Shown one piece after another: positions 10,489 through 26,000 of a DNA stretch of 64,000 bases (position 1 is the stretch's first letter; every line of letters starts with the position of its first letter). This stretch comes from Panonychus citri (taxonomy: Eukaryota > Arthropoda > Arachnida > Trombidiformes > Tetranychidae). The position numbers and the translations under genes are program-made. The notes beneath the pieces were generated by a model. That model ran no database searches. It was given only the letters and a program-made list of their open reading frames with translations, and was not told the origin of the DNA. The DNA is taken from the NCBI RefSeq assembly GCF_014898815.1, contig NW_026515473.1:248001-312000 (forward strand). Direction: 5' to 3'.

Positions 10489-13400
10489 TAGTATGAACAT
10501 AATGAAACCCAAAAGAAAATAGAGAAAAAATTGATTAGAACTAAATTTTACCCAAAGAAATTATATCGATAATATTTATTGATCATAATCACAATCAATG
10601 AGTTAAAATTAATTGTAAACCATTTGCACCTTATGGCTTAATGATGTGGTTATCATTAAGATAATTGATTTGATGATTAAGTGTTTTCATATTTAACTTT
10701 GTATTACATTGATTGTTAGTGTCCAGTGGTCACTTTTCAAAATATGAATCATTCAACTTGATAAAAGTGTAAAGCTAATTGTTGAATTGATATTGGCACC
10801 ATAATCATCATCATTACGTTCTGTATATTATTGAATAAACAATTAATTACATATTAATAATTAATTGTATTATTTTGACATTTTCCTTTATTGATTTACT
10901 TTATCATTATTATTAATGATAATATTAATATATTATCACAATGAAATAGCCTGAGGTTAAGTTATTACTTGTACCAAACTAATATTATCAATGGTAAACA
11001 ATCAAGTAATCAGTAGGCAAAACATAATTAAACCATTGTTCTTGATTGTTTAGTTATAACAATTGTGTTTACAATTAAAACTTGTAACCTACTTTCTGAT
11101 TAATGTTAAAATAATTTGATTAATTTGATTGTCAAGATAAAATCTCAACAACTAATAGCCAAACAATCAAAGGAAAGTTCAACGGAAAATTTAGATTAAA
11201 CTAACTCATTCTCCTTTGGACTTGAACATCAAACCAATCAATCAATAAGATCATTGATTGTTAATTAAATTATATCGCTAATCTTACCTAACATTAGATA
11301 CTTTCTTTGGACAGTATCATATTCAGGCCAAATGAGACTTTCGATTCGATCCTTGGATTGAACTTTTATACCGTTTGGATTACTGATTGGAATACAAATT
11401 GAGATGAATAATTGATTAATCATTTTGAATGGATCATATTGATTAGTAGCGTTCAACAAACTTACCCAAATTTTACAAAGTTCACCCACTGGTTAATGGT
11501 CATTTCGGACAATACTAATTCAGGCTTAGAGTAATTGAGACGAAAGTGACCTAATGATTTAGATAAATAATGTTGAGCAAGTGGAGCACCAAAAAGATAT
11601 GGTAGCTCATCCCCATGGACACAACCCAAACGAGCTGAGTAACCATAAGTTTCGGACTTGAAAATAATGATAAGAAAACAGAATTTTAAAAGTTCATCAA
11701 TTAAACTGATAACTGATATTAAAATTTACCTGATAAACAAAAACATATGAATATATGGAAGGAGATTCAGATTTAATTGTCTTCTCAGTATTAGAAGGAT
11801 TAACTGGATTAACAGGAGATCCTCTGAATCTTTGTAAGGCTGAGGTAAGTTTCTTATAATGTAATGAGGCTGTTTTGGTTATCGGTGCGACGACAAGCGC
11901 ATCTCCAAGTATATCGATCAATGAATCAAGAATATTGATCGGATGCTCTGAAGGTACACTCCAATCAGTATATTCATTGATAAGTGTTAATGAGATAACC
12001 TAAAGGTATAAGAAAAGGAAGAAAAAAGAAGAGAAATTTTTTCTATCAATAGACAATTAAAACTATTACCTGATGAGAATCAGGGTGATCATTAACGATA
12101 ATGATGATTATTATTATCAAATAACATTTTTACCTCTTGATAAAAGTTAACCATGTTTCGAACCAGAGTTCTCAATATGGAATCTCTTTTATCTAAATCG
12201 ATTCCTTGTTTCTCTTCATCTTTACTGAATAATATTGGTGATTCGACTCGAGTTACACCAAACATTAATTGATAAGGTCTCATTTGATTACTACCAAAGG
12301 CAACGGTTGATTTAATTGAACCAGAATTTAAATTCTGAGGTGCTAATAAGGTTTTCTTATGATTGATATTTGCTGAAGGTAAATTGGATAATGATGATGA
12401 TGAAGATGAGGATGATAATGATGAGGATGGAGATAAGTTAAATGAGGAATTGGATGTTTCCATTAAGATTCTGGGATCAGCTGGAACCACTAATCCATCA
12501 ATTATTGGTCCAAATCCGGCAAGATAAAAATCATCATCATCATCTTCAATGTCAACCTTTAACAGCTCTTCCATTGATTTATCTCGTAGACAATCAACCA
12601 TAGCGGGATTATCATAATTGGGACAATTAACCGCTTTCGATAAATATTTTGCATAGTCATCGATTCTGTGGGAAATTGCCCATGAACTTAATGCTGATCC
12701 CGACATCAGGATAACCTTATCAAATAAACCTATTGGTGTGGTTGATGGGTGACAAAGTGGGTATTAAGATTAGATTAGGAAGTAATCGAGAAGATGAAAA
12801 TATTATCACTATTTTGATAACTTTTCCCAAAACATTTTCTTGATCAACATCACAACTCTAATCATATGTTGTTTCAGCTCTCGAAATGATTATGGATTAA
12901 ATTAGTTTCGCTTAGTTTAATTAGATTTGATTAACATTTTCCCAACATCAATTAATCATCTATGTATCAGTATCATTATTGTAAGTATTAAATTAGTGAT
13001 TATGTTTGCCCTTCTCATTGAATATTCAATTAACCAAATAATTTATTTTTTACTTGATTGTTGACAATTTATCGCAATTATTGCACTAATCATGTTAATT
13101 GCTTAGATTTGGACTGATTATTATTACTGGATGTGTCCGATTCGTGAGGATATTTGAACCTTTCAAATTGCAGTACAATTTCAGGGGAAATTTATGATTT
13201 TCTGAATATTATTTATCCGCTTTATTGTTTATTGAATTTTTACCTTTCTCTTGAATCATAAATTCTGATAATCAGGGTGAAATTATCTCTCTGTTTATTA
13301 TCCTTTGAGTTGTGAGAGAAGAAAAAAAAGTTTATTGATGAAGGAAAAGTTCTGAGTTATTTAGTTTTAAAACTGAATTGTAACCGAAAAGGAAATGAGT

Positions 13401-16400
13401 AGATTTATAGTAAAAGCTCATGAAAAACTTTTCCCTGTAGAAATTCATCTCAATCTGATGATTACATTTTTTTCCACCTCAAACTTTTTTTCTTACTCGA
13501 GGAAAAAAGACAGAAAATCTCATTTCTCTGAACTTGAAACATATTATTCAAGCTACTAAACTTTTCCAATGGAATTCAGTTTATTCAGTAAACTTATTTC
13601 ACCGAAAATTGAACTTACAGGAGAGAAAAAACTTTTCCACATTCATGGTAATGTAATAACATTAATAGTAAATAGATATGAATCTGGAGATAGAGAGATG
13701 ATAAACATTTCACCCTTAAAACTAACACCAAGGAAAAATGAAAATCCTGAATTACTCAATGATATTGTCATGATGGAAACAGAATTGTCAATCTAAAGGT
13801 TGATGGTCTTACCCTGACTCAAAGGCGATACCATGAGCAGATTAACAAAAGCAGCACCTCGACTGTGTCCAACTAAGGTAACATTTTTTTCATCTCCCCC
13901 TATCTCCTTAATATTATCATGGATCCAATGGAGAGCGGCAATAATGTCCATAAGTCCATGATTCCCTCTAGTAGTACCATCAATAACGGTCGGTAAAAAA
14001 CCTTAAGAAAATGTTTATTATCCAACAAGAATAGAACCCAATTAGAACATAATCTTATGTGATCTTCAATCAATATCATTCGAATTTCGAAAAAAAATTC
14101 TAATTTTAACTTCAATGACGAAATAAATCTTGAGAACTCTCTCTCTCTCTTCTAACAACAATTAAGATTAATCATCATCAGAACTTTAGATTGAAGAAAG
14201 AAAAATTTGATAATAATGATAATAGTATTTACCAAATAATCCAAGGCGATAATTAAGAGTTACCACAACAATATTCCCATAAGCTGCCAGAATTGTTCCT
14301 TCATATGAATTACCTGAGCCCCAATTGTATGATTCACCATGAATAAACACCATTACTGGAAGTCTGGTATCAGAATCCCCTGAAAAACAAATGCCACAAC
14401 AATAAGAAGATAACAAAAAAAATATTAGAACAATAGAAGAGATTATTGTTAGTGATATTAATAGAAACAATTATCAAATATTATTAAACTGCAATCATAT
14501 TAATATTTATCCATTGGAGTTGCTGTTGAATTTTCAATACTCAAAATTTCATCATTGAAAATGTTTACCTTGAATTAGCATTTGTAGATTCAACTGATTA
14601 ATCAAATCTTGGATTCGTTTATCAGAATTGTTCATAACCATGTTTTTAAATTTCCATGTCTTGAATTTCAGGTTGTAAAATAATCAGAAACCTTGAGAGT
14701 TCAAGTGATTATCTTTCCATCATGAAATGAGATAAAGGTTAACTTTAAATGTTATTTCTCAAATCAACTCATTAAGTTTTATTGAATTGGGAGATTATCA
14801 TGATAATCTCATGATTCAGTAGCTAATATCTTTCTCATTTCTTAGAAATTCAAAATCTTTATTCATTTTCATGTAAAATTCATTCATAGAGTTATTATTA
14901 TCTAAAGTTTATGTTATTTTTTCCCTTACTAATTCAATTTCAAAGTTCTAATATCGACTGCGAATCATTGAGTAAGGAAAAATTTTTCATTCCATTAATC
15001 TGAATCTCATTTAAATATCATGTTAATTTGTAATCAACCTGATAACCATTTAAAGTTGAATCAAAATTCAACTAATCAATGAGAACCTCAAAGAAAAGTT
15101 AAACTTAACTGACATCAAACGATAGCTTGCTAATCATTATATCAAAATTTCAATGATTAACTAAATTGTTTCATGTTTTCAAGGATGAGTACGAAAAAAT
15201 TTCGAAATCATCAAAACGATTGAATAAACTGAACACCCTGAGGATACGAAAGTGTTCAAAGTGAAAACAATAACTTGATATCTTTTTGGATATAAAGATG
15301 AACCGAGAAGATGAAGAGAGGGAATATTTTATTACATGGAATTAATTTCCACCCAATAATAATAATAATAATCTAAGAGTTCTGATAATTCTGAGAGTGA
15401 GAAATAACTATTAACTCAATTGTCTACAATTGGCTCCAAGTTATTTAAACATTAACAATCCTTTCCAACAATCAAAAGGTTAATTCTCAATATTAAACGT
15501 GATTAAGATTATATATTTTCCTCTGAGTATTTCCAATCCTTAAGGCTGAATTATTGTTACCTTAATCTAGTTCCATGGTGATTATTAATTATGATTATTG
15601 TTATTGTTATTACTCAATGTGTTGAATTATGATTACAGTTAATTGCTTTGTTAATTAGTTACTTTCTCAATGATTTAATAACATAAGTTAACCCTGAATG
15701 ACAAGAAACGTGATAATTATTTTAATTGAAACAAAAATATCATTTCCTTTATAATATCAATAAGATGATGACACTTAATTATAAGCAATTAAATTTTAAT
15801 CAGCACGTTTAATTGAATGTTTATTGATTTAATTTCAGCTATTATTTGATTGATTTGATTACATATTAGATATTAGAAATTTAAATTTTCTTTAATCAAA
15901 AAGGTTTTAAATTAATTTCTCTCACGATTGAAGCTTATTAATGTTTCTCATTGACAAGTTAATGATGATAATGATTCTGATGATGAGTCTGGTTTCATGA
16001 TAATTGGATAAAATTCATGATCAATGAATTAGATAGATTAAGTAACTTATCAAATTATTGTTAATGGATAAAGTTATTTAACCAATTCTCAAGTTATCAT
16101 GATGGATAATTTTTTTCTCCTTCTCTACTTACATGGGGAAGAGAAGGAAAAAAAAGTTCCAATGAAAATTTATCACTAAAAGATGAGGAAGATTGGAAAA
16201 AGTTTTTTTCTCTCCTTTCCTGAACTCAACGTATTTGAACTTATAAATATAAAACTTTTCTCTGTTCATGATTTCTCATGAAATTTTTTTCTTCTCTCCC
16301 ATATGATAGAGACTTAAGCTCAACACTAATAACAAATGCTTCAAGGAAGATGAGGATAAGGAGAGAAAGAAAGGGAAAAAGTGGAGTAAATCCTGAGGGA

Positions 16401-17008
16401 AGAATCTCTTTCTTTTCCTTTTCTACTTGAATTCCACGTCTTTAATTGACAAAAGGAAGGCTAAAAGGAGAAGAGTATATGAAGACGCGAACCATGATGA
16501 TGATGATAAGGAGGAGAAAAAGTAAGATGATCATAATAGAGGGATGATGATGTTGATTCTTTTTTTCGGATTAACTGAAAAAACAAAATTTCATTGAAAA
16601 TGGATGAGTGACAATTGGAAATGTAAACAATAGTGTGATCATGATAAGGATTCGAAATGAAATAAGGAAGAGATTGAAGCCTGGAAGAGCAGACCGAGAG
16701 AGAGAGAGAGAGAAACGGTGATGAGGATGGAGAAAAGTTGATCAGAATTGTATTCACCATCTACAGGGATGTAACAGTAAATAAGCGATAATTTCTTTGT
16801 CTTCCGAATTGTTTTTTTTCACAGTTATCCTGTTCTTTTCTATTCTGAAATGTCAAGATTTTTTCTTTCCTTTTTCATCATCATCAGTCGATATCAATGT
16901 TTTATATCATTTGTCTTGAGATTCTGTTAATTTTCAGATTAAAACGTTTCTCTCGGCTTGAGTATTCATTTCACAGGGGGATCAGTGAGAATAGAATCCC
17001 AATAAAAC

Positions 17009-17047
<39 letters not shown>

Positions 17048-20000
17048 AAGAGACACACGAAATAAGGATGCAAGAAAAAGCTCATTCACAATATCCCATG
17101 AAATCGATTAAGAATCATTCTCATGTAGAATTACCAATAAAAAACGAGAGAGAATTATTCTCATCGACGCCATTTTCTTCCACATTTGTAGAGCAAATCT
17201 TTCTTTTCCTCATTGTACCCGAGAGAAGATAATCTGTCAGATACGATTCGATTTTTTTCTCTCTTTTATTCGAACCGTTCAAAAACTTTATTCTAACCAA
17301 TTCGATAGAAAACAAATTATAATAAAATAATGAGAAACAATAAAAGTCCAATGATCAAGACTAACAGGTAAAGTCTATTGTGTATTGAGTTCTCAAAGTG
17401 TTAAGTTGAAAAAATCTTTTGAAACCATCGAAACTTATTTTCGAAAAAAAAAGTTCTAATCCTCTAAAGAAAATGATTATCCATCTTATATGTAAAAGAT
17501 TTACCTTGAGAATCTAGAGATTAATCAATCAGTGATAACAATTGACTTGATTAGAATTGAAATTAATCAGAACAATCAATCTAAACCAATCCAATCAAAG
17601 GCAAATAAAAGTTAATCACTGAGCTCCACTCAAATTAATTATCAATTTAAAACAACAATCAATTGAATAACATTATAATCCAAATACTAATATTGCTTCA
17701 GTTTGTTAATTCATAATTAAATTATATTCATTTATAAGGTGCAATTGGGAGTTTAGACTCAATCTGATTATGATCATCTTAATTTTTCACAATTAAAGAA
17801 ACACATCTAGATAATAATAATTAAAATAAATTGCGAGTTAATCATTGGATGAATAATTTGACTCGAATTGTATTAATTTGCTAATTACAATTTTGTTTGG
17901 AGCTTTTTTTTATACTGTTATTCATTGAAAAACATTAGAATGACAATTAACTATTACAATTGAAAATGTCACTTGGTTTTTATTTGAATAGTAAGATTAG
18001 AAAATTAGAATAACAATTTAATTTCAATTCATCCCAACAATTAACTTGACAGATAAATAACCTCTAATTGTTGTCATGTTTTAAATTAAATTGTCATCAA
18101 TAGATTATCAAAGAAGTGGAATAAGATAATATTGAGATATTGTCCACCTCCTACTCATCAATTTATCGTTCACTGGGCTGAAAGATGATTATATTAACTA
18201 CTACATTTCATGATGATAATCATCTTACATGAAGATAATTATAGTTGATTATTGTCATTTCATGGTAATGATTTGAGGAAATGAATGCATCTAATCATGT
18301 TAAATGAGTCAAAGTCTCAAAGGATAATGAAATTGTACCAATGAAACCCGGAAATGAGCTCACAGAACTTACTCTCAATCTTTTCAGTCACAATTTTCAC
18401 CTCAGTGACAGAGAAAAAAAGTTCTAACTCTACATTTGATCCAGGTCAAGGTGGAGAAAATTATAGGAATTAATTAATCACCCCTGGAGGTTGTTCTCAT
18501 CAAGATTCTCGAGCAATTATTATATAAGAAGTACAGATCAATCTCATTGATCTAAAAATCTTACAATCAACTTTTGATGAGCTTAAAATAGAGTTCAATC
18601 AATGAATCAGAATCAGAATTATCATGAAAAAAAAAGCTGAAAGGATTAGATATGTAATTCCGTTAATTATGTTTGGAAATTCAGTTCAGGACAATTCTGA
18701 CTTGGTATCAACCCTCATGTCACACTTGTTATGATTGCAATGATTCAAGCATATTATTCATGGTGATACTCATGTAAAAGTATTATTATTATTTTTATCC
18801 TTTGTTATTATTAGCAATAATGATCAACAATAATAATGAATAATAATAACAGTAAATTCAATATGATGATGATAAGTAAAGATTATTGGGTTGACCAAAG
18901 AAAAGGAGAGCGAGAGAATGAGGGAAAGATGAACAATTTTTAGAATGTCCAATATTTTCATCTTCATGGTAAGAGGATCATGTTAATAATTCTGGATAAG
19001 ATTCAAAGGGAAAAGTCAAGTGTACATGATATTGTTAATATATCATCATCATGGAGAATAGGAAGTGGGTGGGAGAAGTGAAAAAGGAAATGTAACATGT
19101 ATAATTAGAGGAATAACTTTCTTTTCTAGTGATATTCTCAATAGAATCAATCCTGAGCAAAGAAATCACCATGAAAGAGGCGGTAGATCGAGTGGGAGGA
19201 ATCATCATTTACTGAACAATTATCCGAGAAAAGAATAAAGAAAAAAAGTTATAATCATTTGAAATAATGTATTGACTTATAATTCCTACTCAGATACTCA
19301 TGATTTCTGTCATGCTAAAGTTTATATCTCAATATAAGTTCTGACCTCTCTCTCTGTCTCTTTCTTTCTTCCGAGTCTATCAATGAATTGAATGAAATTG
19401 GTTCATCTGATATAACAATTGAATATCAATTATCTTGTTTGAGTCAAGAAGATGTAAAAAAAATCAAGCTACATTTAGATAACTTCAATCTCTCATCAAG
19501 TTGAATCATTATCTTAATAGTGAACTACCTGTCACTTGATTGTACCAATGATTTGAAACGACTTAGTAATGGACATTAAATAATATCAGGGAAATTCAGA
19601 ATAAGCAAATTTCCAAATCAGATGACATACACAATTAGCTTGACCTTAAATACTTGAACCTGTCAACGTGTTTACTTGACATTATTCCAAAGTTCCAATG
19701 TTTTTCTAAACCATGAAGGAAGATAATCATGAAATGAGATCACAGAGAGAGAGAGAGAGAGAGACATGAAAAACTATCAGAGGGAATAGCTCATTACTGA
19801 GCTTGATCACTTATTACAGTTTATTGAACAATTGATCAACTCAAGTTGTCGCGAAAAAACATGATTTTATTCACTTGATGATAAGATTCAGCTCACTTCA
19901 TGTACCTGTATAGATAATCACTAATAAGAGATGCCACCGACAAGTCTAATCTCCATCCTCTGTAAGTAACATCCTTCTCCTCCTCCTCCTCCTCCTCCTC

Positions 20001-23000
20001 CTCCTCCTCCTCCACCTCACCAACATCAGAATCATCTTAAGATTTCAACTGATATCAGTTTAATGTTGTTATCAAGGTTCATCTTTAATTCCTTCATTCA
20101 ATTCACATACAATCTTGTACTTGGCATTTTTGAAATTAACTCTTCAATACAATGACACACCACAACCATCACGAGTATCGTTGAAATGATAAACCTGCAA
20201 TTGACTAAAACGTTAATCATCATCACGAATAATTATCAAATGAACACCATAGATTGAGTAATTAACTACAATATTTATTAAGCTGAAACCTTGGGTTGTT
20301 CAAATATAATAACAAGAAACATCAGATTAACAGCCAAAAATCAAAGGGAAAAAGGTTTCACTGATTAAAGATCATTATTCTGAATATTGTATTAATAAGA
20401 CTGAATTTCTCATGAAAACCTCCCATTAACTTATCATGATCATTATCTTAACCATCGTGATAATAATAACATAGTATCAATTTCTGGTTACCAGGAAGAG
20501 AAGCAAAAAAAAACTTACATCAAACTGAATGTAAAACTATCTATTGATATTATTTTCCATCTCATGGTGATTCATGATCATGATGATGATGACAAGTCTC
20601 TTGTGTTTATCAACATCATCATTATTTTCATGTTGAAATGGTTCATTCAGCTTACATGAAGGAAAAAAAATCCAATAGACCAAAATCTTGACCAGAAAAA
20701 CAACAAGAAAACAAAAAAAATCATATAGCCACCAAAATGAATCTAATAATGACCATTGACCATCCAAGTATCGAAACAAAATTTAAGGTGATAAACATTT
20801 GAAAACTTTTCACCAATTTCATTGATTCAATCAGTGTTGTGGTCAATAGAATGACCATTATCTTGATTACATGTTAGCATCATCAACGAAATTCATCTTT
20901 AATTAATATTCTGATGATTCCAATCAAAAGGATAACATATATGTATACAAAGAGATAATAAGATTCTTTCATCACATTTTTTTTCCTTCTTATCATCACT
21001 TTTCTCTTCTATCATCATCTTATCATCTTTTTGATATATTTTCTTATTCCATTCTTTTCTTCAGCTTTTCATCCTCATCTTCATCTCAGTTCAACATTGA
21101 GATCACGTTTCTGATATAAGCTTATCTTTGATATTATGTTCAATTCTGATGATGATAATACTTGATAATAAAATGATATCCCATTTTCACTTCAATCATA
21201 AACTTACACACCCACCCTGTAGTTTTTGGTCACCCTTATAAGCCAATATATTATCATGTGAGAGTAGAGACTTTGAATTATCATGATAATAGTTACATAA
21301 TCATGAGAAGGATGAAACAACTTTAGAGTGGAGTTTTTTTCTTTTAAATAGAAATGAATTGACAGGAAATTATTCTGATTCCCATGGAGAGTTCAAATAA
21401 ACGGGGGAAAATGAAAAAGATTTAAAATTATCAATGATATTACTCATCAAAATTCAAGATTATCTCCATAGAAACACTCAGGTAGTTTTATCATTTTCTG
21501 ATATTGATAAAACATTTTCATCGGATATTAAAGATTCTGAGACTATTGAAAAACTATCAAAGAATAATATCTAGAAATATCTACTGAACAATTGACGAAA
21601 GTTCAGTGATATTCAATTTTCATGGAAACTTTTAATACTATTTTGAAATCTTCTTTTCTCATGGTTCATCAAAGTTGAGCCTGTCATACTAATCGTAGAT
21701 TGAACTTTCCATCTTGGCTCAATTTTACCCGCAAATCAGCTCAGAATTGTAATCATATACCACCATGAAAAACAGGCAAGTTTTATCTGCAGTCTATTTC
21801 ACCCAAATAGTAAAAAAAATCAATCATGTACTCACGTTGATAATTTGCTATTCTGGAGGTAAAAAATTCACCTTCAACTGAATAAATGTAATTCAGTTCA
21901 TTTTTCAGTTGTTAATATCAACTGAACATTTATCAACTATTTTTCCGTAATATATTATCAATCGTGAATGATAAATATCTTTACTGTTTTCCTTACGCTG
22001 AATTATTCAATTGAACGAAAAGCATAACAATTGATTATGGATAACAATACAAATCTAATCAAATCTAATTGATAATCAATGATGATCATGATAGTAAACT
22101 GATGATGGTAAAAAAAAGTAATGATAAAACAGAAAATACATGATTTAAGTTGCAGGGAGATTTTTATCAATCTTTAACAATCAATAATGGGAAAAAGTTC
22201 TGAGATGATGATAATAATAATGACGATGATGATGATGATTATGATTATGATGATAATGATGATGTAAGTGATAAAAACGAGAATCAACTATTTGGTCGGT
22301 TTTAGCGACATCATTTCATGGTGACTGATGGGATTTCCTAAAGTAGCTTCAGAATAGAATCAGAATTCATGAAAAAAATGGGGAAAAAAGTTTTCCTCAC
22401 AGATGAACACATGAAGACATAAAACAAGCATGAAGATGATGATGATGATGATTAGGTGATGATGCGTATATAAGAGTGGGTGGTGGTGGAAGATGAGGAA
22501 GACTGAGTAAGTGAAAAACTGTATAAATGATCATCTTAATGATCCATATAATGGTCAAGGAATTTTCAATTCCATATCAGAATCGAAACCTTCATTTTTT
22601 TTTTATTCTTTACTCAACTCACCCTAAGATTCATTTATCGATATTTTTTTTATTGACCATTTAAGTGTCCGAAAAATTTTTCACTCCCTTACACAAACTC
22701 ATATAAACTTTACTTGGGAATCTCAATTGTTGAACTTTATCTGGAATGGTTATCGTAAAGATGATAATATTCAATGAACAATTTATATTTCACCAACAAT
22801 CAAAATTGTTTACTTAGAGAATCATAATCACAATTTAAAATGCCTCATCTCTTGATTAAATGTCGTTAACCTGATTGGAATGGTTAATCAATTTGTCGTT
22901 TCGTCATCGAGTTGATTTTATACAATTAATTGATTACCATTTGATTCAGCTAAAGTTTTATATTAATATTAATATTAATACTTTATCATAATTAGATTGA

Positions 23001-26000
23001 TTTCAATTTTTTCCTATCAGTTAACCAGTAATGATTAATCATTAATCTTTGTATTATTAAATTGAATCAAAATTAAGAGGTTCAAGTTGATCAATTTAAA
23101 ATGTGATTAAGTGAAAATCATTCAATTCAATAATCTATTAATTTGATTAATCAAACAGCAGAATTGAAGTGTAATTATCATTTGATTGATTTGTTGCTAA
23201 ACTTTTTCTCGTCTAGATGATTAATTATTAATCGATTTCAATCAACATTTGATTAGATTTGATTAAAGATTAATCGTATTTGCGACTAATCTTGTATTCA
23301 GATCATTTAACTCTCTCAAATTGATTCTAATTGATAGCTAAGCCAAAATGACTACGAATGATTTTATTAATAAGAACTTATCAGCCGGTTCGAAACTTTC
23401 ATGTTCGAGGTCAAAACTAAACGTTCACCTCAAATTGGACCTAATTCTTGAAAGAAACGAATATGATGAAAGAGTTTTTTTTCCCCTCGAAAAGCGACCC
23501 AAACTTAGAACTTTTTTGTAATTGTTATTCAGGACAAAGTTCGAAGGTGAAAATTATTCACGTCCAAACATTGACAGATTTGAGAATTGAAAAGAGCATT
23601 AAAAGAGGAAAGTTGAGTTCGAAAGATATTGAACAATATTTTCTCCCATGAAAGTTAAACTGAATAAGAGATAAGATGAAATCATGTAAATATTAATATC
23701 AACACTTGAATTGAGACAATTTACTCATCATTATTTTTACAGAACAATAGAAAATGCTTTAAGCGATAATAAATATATTGTGAGAATATCATGAAGATCG
23801 AGGAGGAAAAAGTTCTAATCTTTTTGGAAATTTTCTTTTTCCTTCTTATTCTTCAGATTGTTCAAATTATCTCTTCCCATCTGAATATATTTCATCATCA
23901 TCATGATTCAGTTGGAAAGTTAAATTTGTATTCAAGATATGAAATAAAGTCAACAGTTAATTTTAAGCCTTAAGGTGAAAGGAATTGATGTTTAAATTAA
24001 CATTATCTTTTCCGGGATTATCATGAAAATCACATGAGCTTTTTATCATGAACATAATCATGAAGAAAATATCAATCGGGCTGAGCAATCAAGAAAAAAA
24101 TTCAACCTTAATTGACTCACAAATGAATCAGTCATTAAGAAGCATTAATAAGATTAATTTAGAAAAGGAAAAATTTTTTTTTCTCTCTCTCTTTTCTAAT
24201 TAACTAATTCACTTCCTAATAATTTAATTTAATTGCTTTCATTATGTCAACACCTTCAATCAGCTAAATAATTACCTAACTAATTATTAATAAATGATAA
24301 TAAACAATTAGCTGAATGTCAACATGGAAAAAGTTTTCAATAATCAAAATGACAAATTTACCTAATCATTTGTCATTAATTGAACCATTAACTTTATTGT
24401 CACAATTTAATCACTTTGTCTTATTATAACTCAATTAATTGTTTTCAGTGAGTGAAAACTTTTCATTTGATTTTGCTTTCAAATTGATTGAATCAAATTT
24501 AATTACGATCGGTTGTGGATCCTATTGATTACTGTGACTATTTGTTTTACTTTAATTTAATTTAGACAAACAACTGATTTGGTGAACAATCAAGAATAAC
24601 AATGATATGGTTACATGAAAATCGGTTGAGTATAAAAAAAAAGTTCCAAACAAATTCTGAACATTTTCCATTGATGTTGTATCGAAGGTTGGAAGAGGGA
24701 ACAATCAAGTAGAAATGAATATGAGATTTACTTTTATCTTGGCGTTGGAAATTGAATGAAAAAAAATTGATATCAGAACTTTTGACATGATAAAAAGAGA
24801 TAAAATTCTTGCCTAGTTAACATACCATGAACTCAGTCAACTATTAAACCAGAATTGAACACTAGAAGGTATTGCATGAACATCATCATCATGCTCAAAA
24901 AGACTGAGATAATATAAATGACGAGAATCATTCAGATGGATTAATGAATTAATCTTCATGATAAACATGGTGATTGAAACAATTTTCACCAAGCAAACCA
25001 ACTAAATGAATAAGAATCTCAATTTTTCATCTCTCTCTCAACAATTATGAGTAACAATTAATCAGTAAATTTTTTCATGGAATAGAAAAAAAGTTTCAAA
25101 GTTATGAAACTAAAACGATTCATTGAACTTCTCATGAACAATGATAACATTTGATCATTGAAAATCAATTTTATTCCAACTCCATCAATCTAGTTTATCT
25201 TTTCCAATTTATCATCTTTATCCTAATCTTTTTTTATCCATGTTGATATGATAATACTACCATTCAAATGTTATCAAATGTCAGATAATCGATTGGAAAT
25301 TGAGAATGATTGTAGAAAGTGATGGTCACTTTGAAAAGGGGAAAGAAAATAATATCACAAATACAATAAAAACTGACCCTTTAACTTAAAGTAATTGATA
25401 TTTTTTGTTTATCTAAAATTGATATTTATTATCAGAGAGGGATAATAATTCAAACGATAATTGTTTTCATGATTTTCATGTTTTATGTTATCATGATTGT
25501 TGGAATTCAATATCTAATTGCAATGTTCCTTGATTGTTATCATTTAATTTCATATCAAATAACGAATAGAAAATTGAAAAACTGATAATTTCATGATTCC
25601 GAGTATATGGAGATACATACTGGACAGTTGAATTCCAATTATCGATTAATATCTCGAATTTCAAAAGACAATAACATGGAGAATTGGATAAGTTTGCAAT
25701 TGTTTTTAGAAACACGAATTAATTGAATCGCTGAGTTAATTGAATTATTTGGTTTTCTGAAAACTTATCATCAATTTTCAACTGTAGGAACAGAAATTTC
25801 GTATTTTCTTGAGATGAGATTGATTTTCCATGGAGATCTACTAGTAATTTGACGATGATGAGAGAAGCAAAGTTCCAGACAGGAGAAGTTCCAAGAAAAG
25901 AGAGACTAATTATCATGATTAACTGGTCTCTGGTCTGATGAAAATTCTGAGATTCTATCATGCTGTTTCATCATCAAGATATATATACCATGGACTATGT

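Larger units (their letters stand above)
6351..11287 (-). other. Nlg: Neuroligin intron 7
   Basis: This 4.9-kb AT-rich intron holds (TC)n/(GA)n tracts at 9741-9768, about 10098-10135 and 10461-10488, a TCATCC/TCATCT run at 10341-10383, and copies of the AAAAAGTTCT motif (8621, 9657). A less AT-rich patch at 8810-8930 holds the palindrome CCCACCGGTGGG (8821-8832) and an open frame without an ATG start. I recognise no gene here. Confidence 0.65.

Noticed and set aside
21206..21225. 9-nt microexon candidate in neuroligin intron 1
   Set aside because: It keeps phase trivially by being nine bases long, and the upstream pyrimidine tract is poor; too easy by chance.
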